Source of the DNA: Bacilli bacterium
Lineage (GTDB): Bacteria > Bacillota_I > Bacilli_A > RFN20 > CAG-631
NCBI GenBank assembly: GCA_900754115.1
Contig: CAAEBM010000023.1
Coordinates: 62,001 to 126,000, forward strand
Reading direction: 5' to 3'
Length of the DNA: 64,000 nucleotides
Of the stretch, positions 32,674 through 40,756 are shown in pieces. A program made the translations under genes and the position numbers. Numbering within the stretch: the stretch's first letter is position 1; every line of letters starts with the position of its first letter. Below the pieces are notes generated by a model, which did no database searches, was not told where the DNA came from, and saw only the letters and a list, made by a program, of their open reading frames with translations.

Positions 32674-33495
32674 TTAAAATTCTTCTTTTAAAAATTTCTT
32701 ACATAAAGACATCCAAATTTCTGTTTCTTTTACAACACAAGCATCATAATTGACAGGTTTAGTAATGAAATTTGCTAAAGAGATTCCATGGACTCCATTT
32801 GGAAAAATGTGTAGTTCATAAGGAATTTTATGTGTTGTCAAAGATTGTACTAAAAATAAAGTGTTTTCAACAGGAACCGTGGAATCAAATCTCGTATGCC
32901 AAATAAAAGTCTTAGGAAAATTTTCGGTCACTTGATCTTCAATAGAAAGTAAATTCATTAGTTCTTGTTCATCGTGCGTCATATGAAAACGAGTTTCACA
33001 ATGACTATAGGTTTTCATTGAAATCACAGGATAACATAAAATAGCGCCATTAACTTTTAATTCTTTTGTAGTGGCTTGAATTTGTTTTGCATATTCTTCT
33101 TTTTGCCAAAAAGCAGAGACCGTTGCAGCTAAATGTCCTCCAGCAGAAAAACCCATGACAATGATTTTATCTACATCTACATTATATTTATTGGCATTTC
33201 TACGCAAATAAGCAATAGCTGCTAATCCTTCTAATAATGGTGTAGGAAAATAAGCTTTTTCATTACAAGAATACTTTAAAACAAAAGCATTATAATCTTC
33301 ACCAACAAATTGTAAGGCGATGGGTTCTGCTTCTCGATCACTGCATAAACAATATCCTCCTCCTGGGAAAATTAAAATACTTTTTCTTTTCCGATTGAGG
33401 TCAATTTCAAAAAAATTACTAGGGCAATAACATTCTAATTGCGCAGAATAAGGCAAAGGAAAAAAATCCTTTAAATCTACAATTTCATGAATCAT
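32674..33495 (-). CDS. alpha/beta hydrolase, esterase/BD-FAE type
   Basis: This 273-residue cytoplasmic hydrolase has an oxyanion-hole PGGGY near residue 45, nucleophile Ser in GFSAGGH, acid Asp in WHTRFDSTVP and His in FPNGVHG, a complete triad. It resembles acetyl-xylan or feruloyl-type carbohydrate esterases (the COG0657 branch). Substrate unknown. AGAAGGA precedes the ATG. Confidence 0.87.
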   Translation of the reverse strand: MIHEIVDLKDFFPLPYSAQLECYCPSNFFEIDLNRKRKSILIFPGGGYCLCSDREAEPIALQFVGEDYNAFVLKYSCNEKAYFPTPLLEGLAAIAYLRRNANKYNVDVDKIIVMGFSAGGHLAATVSAFWQKEEYAKQIQATTKELKVNGAILCYPVISMKTYSHCETRFHMTHDEQELMNLLSIEDQVTENFPKTFIWHTRFDSTVPVENTLFLVQSLTTHKIPYELHIFPNGVHGISLANFITKPVNYDACVVKETEIWMSLCKKFLKEEF

Positions 33496-33585
33496 AACTA
33501 TCCATCCTTCTTTCTTTTTTATTATAGCATAATTGACATTTTTTTGAATCTTGAAGTAAGATAATAATTAATAGGAGAATTTTTT

Positions 33586-34122
33586 ATGAAAAAAGAATTT
33601 GTCAAGCAACCTTTTGAACCAGTATTTGATAGCAATAGTCGCATTTTAATTTTGGGAAGTTTTCCCTCAATTGTCTCACGCAAGCAACAATTTTATTATA
33701 TGAATCCACAAAATCGCTTTTGGAAAATATTAGATGCTTTATTTGAAACTTCATTTTATCATAGTTCAAAAGAAGAAAAAATTGCGCAATTAAAGCAATT
33801 GCATATTGCTTTATATGACGTGGTCGAATCCTGCGTTATTACTAATTCAAGTGATGCAACGATTCAACAGGTTTCTCCCATTTTTCTTACAACAATTTTA
33901 AAAAATACTAACATCTTTAAAATCTATCTTAATGGACAAACGGCTTATCGTCTATTTTTAAAATTCTTTCCTCAATTTAAAAATTATTGTCAACTCCTTC
34001 CTTCTACTTCTAGTGCCAATGCTCAATATTCTCTTTCAAAATTAATTGAAGCTTGGTCGGTTATTCAATTTGATTTATCTAAACAAAACGAGTTGCCGCT
34101 GAAACAGCAATTTTCCATTTAG
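33586..34122 (+). CDS. Mug-like DNA-deoxyinosine (hypoxanthine) glycosylase
   Basis: This 178-residue member of the uracil-DNA glycosylase superfamily has the active-site stretch LILGSFPSIVSRKQQFYY then NPQNRFWKIL, the signature of the hypoxanthine/uracil glycosylase family TIGR04274. It excises deaminated bases. Its last 44 bp overlap the 3' end of glpK on the other strand, with intact termini on both. Confidence 0.87.
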   Translation: MKKEFVKQPFEPVFDSNSRILILGSFPSIVSRKQQFYYMNPQNRFWKILDALFETSFYHSSKEEKIAQLKQLHIALYDVVESCVITNSSDATIQQVSPIFLTTILKNTNIFKIYLNGQTAYRLFLKFFPQFKNYCQLLPSTSSANAQYSLSKLIEAWSVIQFDLSKQNELPLKQQFSI

Positions 34123-35575
34123 CATAGCATAAGCGAATCTCTTTTAATGATTTTTGAGGGTGATAAACTTTTTTTACTGATTTTAATTGTTGAATCTCCT
34201 CTAAATTTTTATATATTCCTATTCCTAACCCTGCTAATAAAGCAGCACCCAAAGCTGTGGATTGAGCAGTTTGTTGCAAAATGACATCACTTTGCAACAA
34301 ATCACTTTGAAATTGCATTAAAAAATCATTTTCTGATGCGCCTCCATCTACAGCAAGTTGAGAAAATGTTAGTTTTGTCTCTTTTTTCATTGTTTCAATA
34401 ACATCTTTACTTTGATAAGCAATGGATTCTAAGGTTGCTCGAATGAGATGTTCTTTTGTGGTGCCACGCGTCAAACCAAAAATGGCTCCTTGAACTTTAT
34501 TGTTCCAATAAGGTGTCCCCAAACCGGTAAATGCAGGGATGACATACACACCATGACTACTTGAAACTTTTTTTGCATAGGCTTCAGAATCTTGTGAAGT
34601 TTTTATCATTCGAAGCCCATCTCTTAACCATTGAATTGCTGCACCCGCAACAAAAACAGACCCTTCTAATGCATAATAAACTTCATCTTTGATTTGCCAA
34701 GCAATCGTGGTTAACAAACCCTTTTTAGAATGCATTGGAATGGTTCCCGTATTCATTAAAACAAAACAACCCGTTCCGTAAGTGTTTTTTAAGTCTCCTT
34801 TTTTAAAACAGCAATGGCCAAACAATGAAGCTTGTTGATCTCCAGCCATTCCACTGATAGGAATTCTTTTTTTATTGTTTAAAAATTGATTTTTTTCTAT
34901 ATATCCAAAAATTCCACATGAAGGTTTTACTTCTGGCAAAATTTGTTTAGGAATGGAAAACAAACGCAATAATTCCTCGTCCCATTGCAAAGTATGAATA
35001 TTAAAAAGCATTGTGCGAGAAGCATTTGAAATATCTGTGGCATGAACTTTTCCATTTGTTAATTTATATAATAACCAACTATCAATGGTTCCACACAATA
35101 CCTCCCCATTAAGAGCCTTTTTTTTCAAATGAGGATGTTTTTTAAACAACCACATAATTTTAGAAGCGCTGAAATAAGGGCTGATTTTTAACCCTGTTTT
35201 TTGTTGAATCATCTTTTCATATCCTTGCTTTATGAATTGATCACAAATGCGTTTTGATTGATTGGATTGCCAAACAATAGCAGGATATACAGGTTCTTGT
35301 GTTTTTTTATCCCAAAGGACAATCGTTTCTCTTTGATTCGTAATTCCTATACATGCCATTTGGTCTATATCTAAATGACTTTGCATTATGGCTTCAATCA
35401 TGACACTTAATGTTTTAGAATAAATTTCCGTAGGATTTTGTTCCACCCACCCCACTTGAGGATAGGATTGATTGATTTCTTCTTGTGCTTGATAAATTAA
35501 TTGCCCTTTTTGATTAAAAATGATTGCTCGTGTGCTAGTAGTTCCTTGATCAATCGCTAAAAGATATTTATTCAT
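34079..35575 (-). CDS. glpK: glycerol kinase
   Basis: This 498-residue FGGY kinase phosphorylates glycerol to sn-glycerol 3-phosphate. The start LLAIDQGTTSTRAIIFN, the substrate motif GWVEQNP, ITNQRET, SGMAGDQQ and the C-terminal GGASENDFLMQFQSD and QSTALGAALLAG are all typical. It overlaps the preceding lipase-like gene by 4 bp, coupling glycerol release to phosphorylation. No glycerol facilitator or G3P dehydrogenase is in the window. Confidence 0.97.
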   Translation of the reverse strand: MNKYLLAIDQGTTSTRAIIFNQKGQLIYQAQEEINQSYPQVGWVEQNPTEIYSKTLSVMIEAIMQSHLDIDQMACIGITNQRETIVLWDKKTQEPVYPAIVWQSNQSKRICDQFIKQGYEKMIQQKTGLKISPYFSASKIMWLFKKHPHLKKKALNGEVLCGTIDSWLLYKLTNGKVHATDISNASRTMLFNIHTLQWDEELLRLFSIPKQILPEVKPSCGIFGYIEKNQFLNNKKRIPISGMAGDQQASLFGHCCFKKGDLKNTYGTGCFVLMNTGTIPMHSKKGLLTTIAWQIKDEVYYALEGSVFVAGAAIQWLRDGLRMIKTSQDSEAYAKKVSSSHGVYVIPAFTGLGTPYWNNKVQGAIFGLTRGTTKEHLIRATLESIAYQSKDVIETMKKETKLTFSQLAVDGGASENDFLMQFQSDLLQSDVILQQTAQSTALGAALLAGLGIGIYKNLEEIQQLKSVKKVYHPQKSLKEIRLCYAKWKIAVSAATRFV

Positions 35576-36477
35576 TGGCTATGCTCCTTTATCCATGAAA
35601 GCAATCGTACATACACTTGTTGTTTTTCTGGTTCGTTAAAAATTTCATGACGCAATGAATCATATAATTCAAATTGAACTTGATTACTTTGCTTTTGATA
35701 AAAACTGACTAATTTCATAAATTTTTTTCCACGATTAGAAACCATATCCTCTTTTCCACCTAATAATAACATAGGTTGATTTGAATCCAGTAAATGACGA
35801 TATTTCCGATTAGGAATTTTTGAAACATTTTTATAAAATTCTTTATAAAATCCTGCTGTCCCGATAAACCCTACATAGGGAGTATCTTGATACCATTTAC
35901 AAATCGTTTCATCTTTACAAAGCCAATCACAGTTAGTTTGATTGGGAGCAAATTTTTTATTAAATGAACCAAAAGACAGACGATCAATGAAAGAAATACG
36001 TTTATTTTTCTTGCAAAATAAGGATATAAAAGAAGCGACAAAATTGCCAAATTTAAACAAAGAATCAGCCTTTGCACATCCTGTCAGTACAATCCCTTGA
36101 AAATTTTTAGGATAGAGGTATTCGTATTTTTGGGCCATAAAAGATCCCATTGAATGTCCTAATAAAAAGAAAGGCAAAGTAGGAAATTTTTTTCTTGTTT
36201 GAAGATAGATGGTATGTACATTTGCAATGCAACCATTAAAATCTCCTTTTTCCCAATGTCCTAAAGCCAATTGCTCCACATCAGGTCCATGAGCGATATG
36301 GTCAGCAAGGTAAACATTGATATTGGCTTGATTTAAAAACATGGCCAAGTCATGGTATCGCGTTGCACATTCGGCAACTCCATGAATGATGATGACGACA
36401 GATTGAGGTTGTTCTACTTCATAACAATACACCGGAAATAACTTATTTTGATAGCCTTCTAAAAAAATTTTTTCCAT
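35572..36477 (-). CDS. monoacylglycerol lipase/lysophospholipase-like hydrolase
   Basis: The 301-residue alpha/beta hydrolase has HGVAECATRY after strand 3, nucleophile Ser in LLGHSMGSFMAQ, acid Asp in GGKEDMVS and His in SLRHEIFNE, the Hydrolase_4 pattern of monoglyceride lipases and lysophospholipases. It is translationally coupled to glycerol kinase, so it plausibly frees glycerol from monoacylglycerols. There is no signal peptide. Confidence 0.87.
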   Translation of the reverse strand: MEKIFLEGYQNKLFPVYCYEVEQPQSVVIIIHGVAECATRYHDLAMFLNQANINVYLADHIAHGPDVEQLALGHWEKGDFNGCIANVHTIYLQTRKKFPTLPFFLLGHSMGSFMAQKYEYLYPKNFQGIVLTGCAKADSLFKFGNFVASFISLFCKKNKRISFIDRLSFGSFNKKFAPNQTNCDWLCKDETICKWYQDTPYVGFIGTAGFYKEFYKNVSKIPNRKYRHLLDSNQPMLLLGGKEDMVSNRGKKFMKLVSFYQKQSNQVQFELYDSLRHEIFNEPEKQQVYVRLLSWIKEHSQ

Positions 36478-36621
36478 TTTTTCACTCCTTAAAATGATTT
36501 ATCCAAAATAATTATACACTTGTTTCAATTTTTTTTAAATTTTTTCTAAAAAAAGTATTTATTTCTCAGCAAATTTGATATTATATATTGTGAGAAATTA
36601 AAAGGTTAGAGGTGACTCCCT

Positions 36622-37380
36622 GTGCTAAATTTTATTTTTGCCATATCGGCAACTGAAATTATAGATTATGTAACTGGATTTTTATGTGCTTTAGCAGCAA
36701 TCCTCGTTGGATTTATATATTTTAAATATTCATTGAAGGTTTTATTTGTTACTATTGGAATGTTTATCGTGATTGCTTTGACGCATATTTTTAATTTATT
36801 TTTTCTTAGAACGATTCTTTGTGTCATCGGCTTTATTGGAGCAATCATTTTGTTACTAAATTTAAATTCAAGCAAAAAAGAAAACTTTTTATTCCAGCAC
36901 AAAAAAAAGCAAGAAAATACCATTCCTGCTTTATCTACTAATGAAATAGATGATTTATTTAATAAATTATTTAAAGCTGTTTCTGATTTATCCGCTAGTA
37001 AAACAGGTGCCTTAATTACCTTAGAAAGAGAAGATGATTTAACTCCATTTTTACAAACTTCTGGAGTTTATGTCGATGCTCCAGTGACTTCTGAATTGTT
37101 AGAAACAATCTTTGTTAATAAAACTCCTTTACATGATGGAGCATTAATCATTAGAGGAAATTATATCGTTGCAGCTGCAGTATTTTATCAACCAACTCAA
37201 AAGGCGTTAAATGGAAAATATGGTTCAAGACATCGTGCTGCGATTGGTATTAGTGAAGTATGTGATGCAATTACCATCGTGGTTTCTGAAGAAACAGGAA
37301 AAGTTTCTTTTGCAATCAATGGCGATTTAATCACAGTGCCTGTTGCTAATTTTATTGCTAAATTAAAAGAATATTATTAA
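36622..37380 (+). CDS. cdaA: membrane diadenylate cyclase CdaA
   Basis: The protein is 252 residues: three N-terminal membrane helices, a short linker and a DAC domain with DGA (about residue 171) and RHRAA (about 203), the nucleotide-binding and catalytic motifs. It makes cyclic di-AMP from two ATP. The start is GTG behind AGAGGTGA. Unlike most Firmicutes it is not followed by cdaR and glmM; the gene stands alone between convergent and divergent neighbours. Confidence 0.95.
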   Translation: MLNFIFAISATEIIDYVTGFLCALAAILVGFIYFKYSLKVLFVTIGMFIVIALTHIFNLFFLRTILCVIGFIGAIILLLNLNSSKKENFLFQHKKKQENTIPALSTNEIDDLFNKLFKAVSDLSASKTGALITLEREDDLTPFLQTSGVYVDAPVTSELLETIFVNKTPLHDGALIIRGNYIVAAAVFYQPTQKALNGKYGSRHRAAIGISEVCDAITIVVSEETGKVSFAINGDLITVPVANFIAKLKEYY

Positions 37381-37389
37381 AAAGATTCT

Positions 37390-37413
37390 AAAGTAGTATT
37401 TCACTACTTTTTT
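37390..37413 (+). terminator. terminator of cdaA
   Basis: AAAGTAGT and ACTACTTT pair around 5 nt, followed by T residues. Confidence 0.85.
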
Positions 37414-37423
37414 ATTTTACAAA

Positions 37424-37447
37424 AAAAAGGGAATTTAATCCCTTTTT
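37424..37447 (-). terminator. terminator of the double-thioredoxin lipoprotein gene
   Basis: AAAAAGGGA pairs with TCCCTTTTT around 6 nt. On the minus strand the stem is followed by a U run. Confidence 0.8.
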
Positions 37448-37448
37448 A

Positions 37449-38378
37449 TTAAGCATTTAATTGATAAACACGATTAAGGAGTTCAATTAATTTTTCATCG
37501 TAGTAATTTAATAATTCTTCTTCACTCATCGTTTGTCCAACAAGCTCTGGATAAAAAGATTTTGTAATTACATTGGCATCATCTTGAGTATCATTTGCAT
37601 AAACGAAGTCTTCATCAATGACTCCATTTTTATAAATTTGAATCGTTGGTACTTTCCCAGCTTGTAAAGGTGTTTCATCTAAATGATATTTTTGAGTGAA
37701 AGGAATCCATAAATCGTTTTCTTGATTAGCTGTTGTGATGTAATCATGTGTTTCAAAATAATAAAGAATTTTTCCTTCCATCTTGGTTTTTAAATATTCA
37801 TTTAGCACTCTTTGATCCATTTTTTGGCAATCACCACATAAATACCAGCCAAAATAAATGATAAAACTTTCTGAATTGTTTATTTTGTTATCTAATTGAG
37901 ATTCTGTTAATTCAATTAATGTTGGCATATAAGTATATTTTTTTAGATAATTTGTCAACCCTTTTGCTGAAGTAAACATTTCTTTTTCACCATTATAAAC
38001 TTCTTTTTTTGCAACGTTTCCCTTAGATATAATATACAATGTAGGAGTGTATTCTAAATCTAAATCTTTTTCATATTTACTATTTAAAATATCACTTGCT
38101 TCTACTTGATAAATGATTGCTTTTGTTTCTACTATAAAAGGATTTAAAGCATCATTTTTAAAAGCACGACAACTATTACACATGCTGGCATGAGCAAAAA
38201 AAACAAAACTTTCATCATCATCCATCATGTCATCGAAATCTTCTGCAGTTAATTCAACAGCTGTTTCAATTCCTTCTTTTCCTTCTAACAAAAATTTTTC
38301 AACATTGGAATCTTTTTTACAAGAACTGGCGATGAATAATAAAACAAGGGATAATAAACCCATGATTATTTTTTTCAT
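37449..38378 (-). CDS. lipoprotein with two thioredoxin-like domains
   Basis: The 309-residue protein has a lipobox leader ending IASSC (Cys20). Two thioredoxin-fold domains follow, each with a CxxC redox centre: CNSC (in ASMCNSCRAF, about residue 67) and CGDC (in YLCGDCQKM, about residue 180). Surface-anchored thiol proteins reduce or form disulfides in exported proteins. The tandem arrangement on one anchor is unusual. No partner membrane reductase (CcdA) is nearby. AAAGGAG precedes the ATG. Confidence 0.88.
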   Translation of the reverse strand: MKKIIMGLLSLVLLFIASSCKKDSNVEKFLLEGKEGIETAVELTAEDFDDMMDDDESFVFFAHASMCNSCRAFKNDALNPFIVETKAIIYQVEASDILNSKYEKDLDLEYTPTLYIISKGNVAKKEVYNGEKEMFTSAKGLTNYLKKYTYMPTLIELTESQLDNKINNSESFIIYFGWYLCGDCQKMDQRVLNEYLKTKMEGKILYYFETHDYITTANQENDLWIPFTQKYHLDETPLQAGKVPTIQIYKNGVIDEDFVYANDTQDDANVITKSFYPELVGQTMSEEELLNYYDEKLIELLNRVYQLNA

Positions 38379-38422
38379 TCCTCATCACTCCTTTTGTCTA
38401 TTATACTGAAAATTTTTTACAA

Positions 38423-39364
38423 TTACAATAATTGCTCGTTTTCAATCATTTCTATTTGATGACCATTTAAAAATTCTTTAGCAGTCATCATTCTTTTACC
38501 CTCTAATTGTAATTTTAAAATTTCTAGATACCCATCCGTACAACAAACAAACAAGCGTTTATCTTGCACCTTTAATGTTCCCGGAGTTTCATTTTCTAAA
38601 ACGAACATTGTCGTTTTTGCCGTTTGATAAATTTTGCAAACCTTTCCTTTAAAAAAGCAATATCCCCCTGGAGTCATTGCTAATCCACGTATAAGATTAT
38701 GCACTTCAGCACATTTTTTATTAAAATCAATTTTTTCTTCTGCTCGTTTTATATTATAAGCGTAAGTCACTTTACTTTCATCTTGTAAAATGCCTTGGTT
38801 GCTTTGGTCAATGATTGAAGGAAGAGTTTTTAACAACAAATCTTTTCCCATTTGTTGTAATTCAACAAACAATTCTGTAGCATTGATTTTATCATCTAAA
38901 ATCATTTCCTTTTGCGCATACATTCTTCCAGCATCCATTTTTTCAACCATTTGCATAATTGTGATTCCAGTTTTTTCTTCTCCATTGATGATGGCACGAT
39001 GAATCGGTGCACCCCCACGCAAACGAGGGAGCAAAGAAGCATGAACATTAATATTATTAATTTTTGCTAAATCTAAAACCGCTTTAGGTAAAATTTGACC
39101 ATAAGCACAAGTAATTAATAAATCATAATGCAAATCTTTTAAAAATTTAAAATCTTCCTTTAATTTTGTGGGTTGATAAACAGGAAGATGATAAGTTAAA
39201 GCTAATTCTTTTACAGGAGAAAAACTAGGAAATTTGTTTTTCCCTTTCATTTTATCAGGTTGAGTGACCACTCCAACAATTTGGTATCCCGCTTGAATAA
39301 GACCATCTAAAATGGTTGCTGCAAATACAGGAGTACCAAAAAAAACAATTTTGATATTCTGCAT
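38423..39364 (-). CDS. fmt: methionyl-tRNA formyltransferase
   Basis: This 313-residue enzyme formylates initiator Met-tRNA. FFGTPVFAATIL at the start, NVHASLLPRLRGGAPIHRA with the catalytic Asn-His, and GITIMQM with the downstream Asp are intact, followed by the C-terminal tRNA-binding OB-like domain. It is not adjacent to def or priA, its usual neighbours. GTAGGTGA precedes the ATG. Confidence 0.97.
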   Translation of the reverse strand: MQNIKIVFFGTPVFAATILDGLIQAGYQIVGVVTQPDKMKGKNKFPSFSPVKELALTYHLPVYQPTKLKEDFKFLKDLHYDLLITCAYGQILPKAVLDLAKINNINVHASLLPRLRGGAPIHRAIINGEEKTGITIMQMVEKMDAGRMYAQKEMILDDKINATELFVELQQMGKDLLLKTLPSIIDQSNQGILQDESKVTYAYNIKRAEEKIDFNKKCAEVHNLIRGLAMTPGGYCFFKGKVCKIYQTAKTTMFVLENETPGTLKVQDKRLFVCCTDGYLEILKLQLEGKRMMTAKEFLNGHQIEMIENEQLL

Positions 39365-39405
39365 ACTTTCACCTACTTCTTTTTTAAGTATACAATATTT
39401 TTTCT

Positions 39406-39702
39406 TTAAGAAACTAGTTTCTTAATTATTTTTTTTACAAAATCAAAAACTCTTTCAAATAAATCTGTAACTTGATTACTAATACTTGCATTTAAATTAC
39501 TCAATTTATTACCTTCGTAATCATATTTGATTTCATAATTGATATTACCATCAGAAATTGTTAATCCCCCTTGAATTGAAGAATCAAATTGACTCGTTTG
39601 ATTTTCCACATTATTTGAAGACGGATCAGGTGCAAACATCATACTAGTAAACAATAACAACAAGAAACCTAAACAGACAAATAAATAGACTTTTTTCTTC
39701 AT
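39406..39702 (-). CDS. small exported or membrane-anchored protein of unknown function
   Basis: The protein is 98 residues. An N-terminal hydrophobic segment (YLFVCLGFLLLLFTSMMF) acts as signal or anchor. The body is short and Asn/Ser-rich, with an amphipathic, Lys-rich C-terminal helix. It lies directly downstream of gpr on the same strand (57 bp), so a sporulation role is possible but unproven. AGAGGAT precedes the ATG. Confidence 0.65.
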   Translation of the reverse strand: MKKKVYLFVCLGFLLLLFTSMMFAPDPSSNNVENQTSQFDSSIQGGLTISDGNINYEIKYDYEGNKLSNLNASISNQVTDLFERVFDFVKKIIKKLVS

Positions 39703-39759
39703 TTTTTTATCCTCTTTGTAATTATCAGTGTATTTTTTTTATTTGTTTTTTTTTGTCAA

Positions 39760-40647
39760 TTAAACGTTTGACAAGTCATGATGAACAAATTGATTCAAAG
39801 AAGTTGCGATAATTGTCGATAAATATTGTATATCTTCGTCTATTTCTTTAGGTGTTACGACCATACGAAGCGAATTATGACTTAAAATGTCGTCTAGAAT
39901 CTGTTGCTTTCTTTTAGAGGTCACTTTTACTTTTACTTGGTTAGAAAATTGATAAAGTGCTTCTTCTACAATTTTTTCAGCACTGACCACCGTTGCCACC
40001 CCAATTGCAATGACAGGAACTTTCAACACTTGTTGATTCAAAGGTTTTCTAAAATTGCCAATGCCACTACCAGGATGGATTCCTGTATTATTTATTTGAA
40101 TGACTTTATTGATTCTTTTTACACTACTTGAAGCTAAACTATCAATAGCTATAATCAAATTGGGATTAAATAATTTTACTATCGCCTTAATTAAATCACT
40201 ACTTTCCAATCCTGTTTGTCCCATTACTTTAGGAGTAAAAACACAGACCCGTCGTAAATCTTTGTCAACTTGGCTTGGGAATAATTTAAATAAATGATTC
40301 GTTACGATAATTTTATCTGCTACACTTGGTCCTAAAGAATCGGCAACAATGTCTGAATTTCCAAGACCAACGATTAATATTTTATCATCTTTGGAAATTT
40401 TTACCATTTGATGTAAAGCTTTTAATAAAACTTCACTGATTTGTTTACGGTCTTTTTCATCTTGTAGGGTTTCAAAATCTAAAGAAACATAATGTCCTAC
40501 ATCTTTATTTATTTTTTTATTTTTTTTTAGAATTTCTACATGAGTTAAAGTGACTTTTCCATATTGTTTTTTTATTAACTTATAATCTTCTTGTTCAATG
40601 GTTTGCTGAATTGATTCATCTGCAAAATCAGTTTTTATATTACGCAT
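39760..40647 (-). CDS. gpr: germination protease Gpr
   Basis: The protein is 295 residues. It matches the spore aspartic-type protease that degrades small acid-soluble DNA-binding proteins during germination: RTDFADES-like start (KTDFADESIQ), LIVGLGNSDIVADSLGP, VMGQTGLES, IAIDSLASSSVKRINKVIQI, TGIHPGSGIGNFRKPLN and IAIGVATVVSAE. The N-terminal propeptide is short. No SASP gene is in the window. With gerQ it makes spore formation very likely. Confidence 0.95.
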   Translation of the reverse strand: MRNIKTDFADESIQQTIEQEDYKLIKKQYGKVTLTHVEILKKNKKINKDVGHYVSLDFETLQDEKDRKQISEVLLKALHQMVKISKDDKILIVGLGNSDIVADSLGPSVADKIIVTNHLFKLFPSQVDKDLRRVCVFTPKVMGQTGLESSDLIKAIVKLFNPNLIIAIDSLASSSVKRINKVIQINNTGIHPGSGIGNFRKPLNQQVLKVPVIAIGVATVVSAEKIVEEALYQFSNQVKVKVTSKRKQQILDDILSHNSLRMVVTPKEIDEDIQYLSTIIATSLNQFVHHDLSNV

Positions 40648-40756
40648 CTTTTCACCTTCTATTTTATTATGGATTTAAAATGATAAATTAAACCGAGTTT
40701 TATTGCTTTTGTAATGATTTTTAGGTACAATTTAGATGACTAAAGAGGTGTACTAT

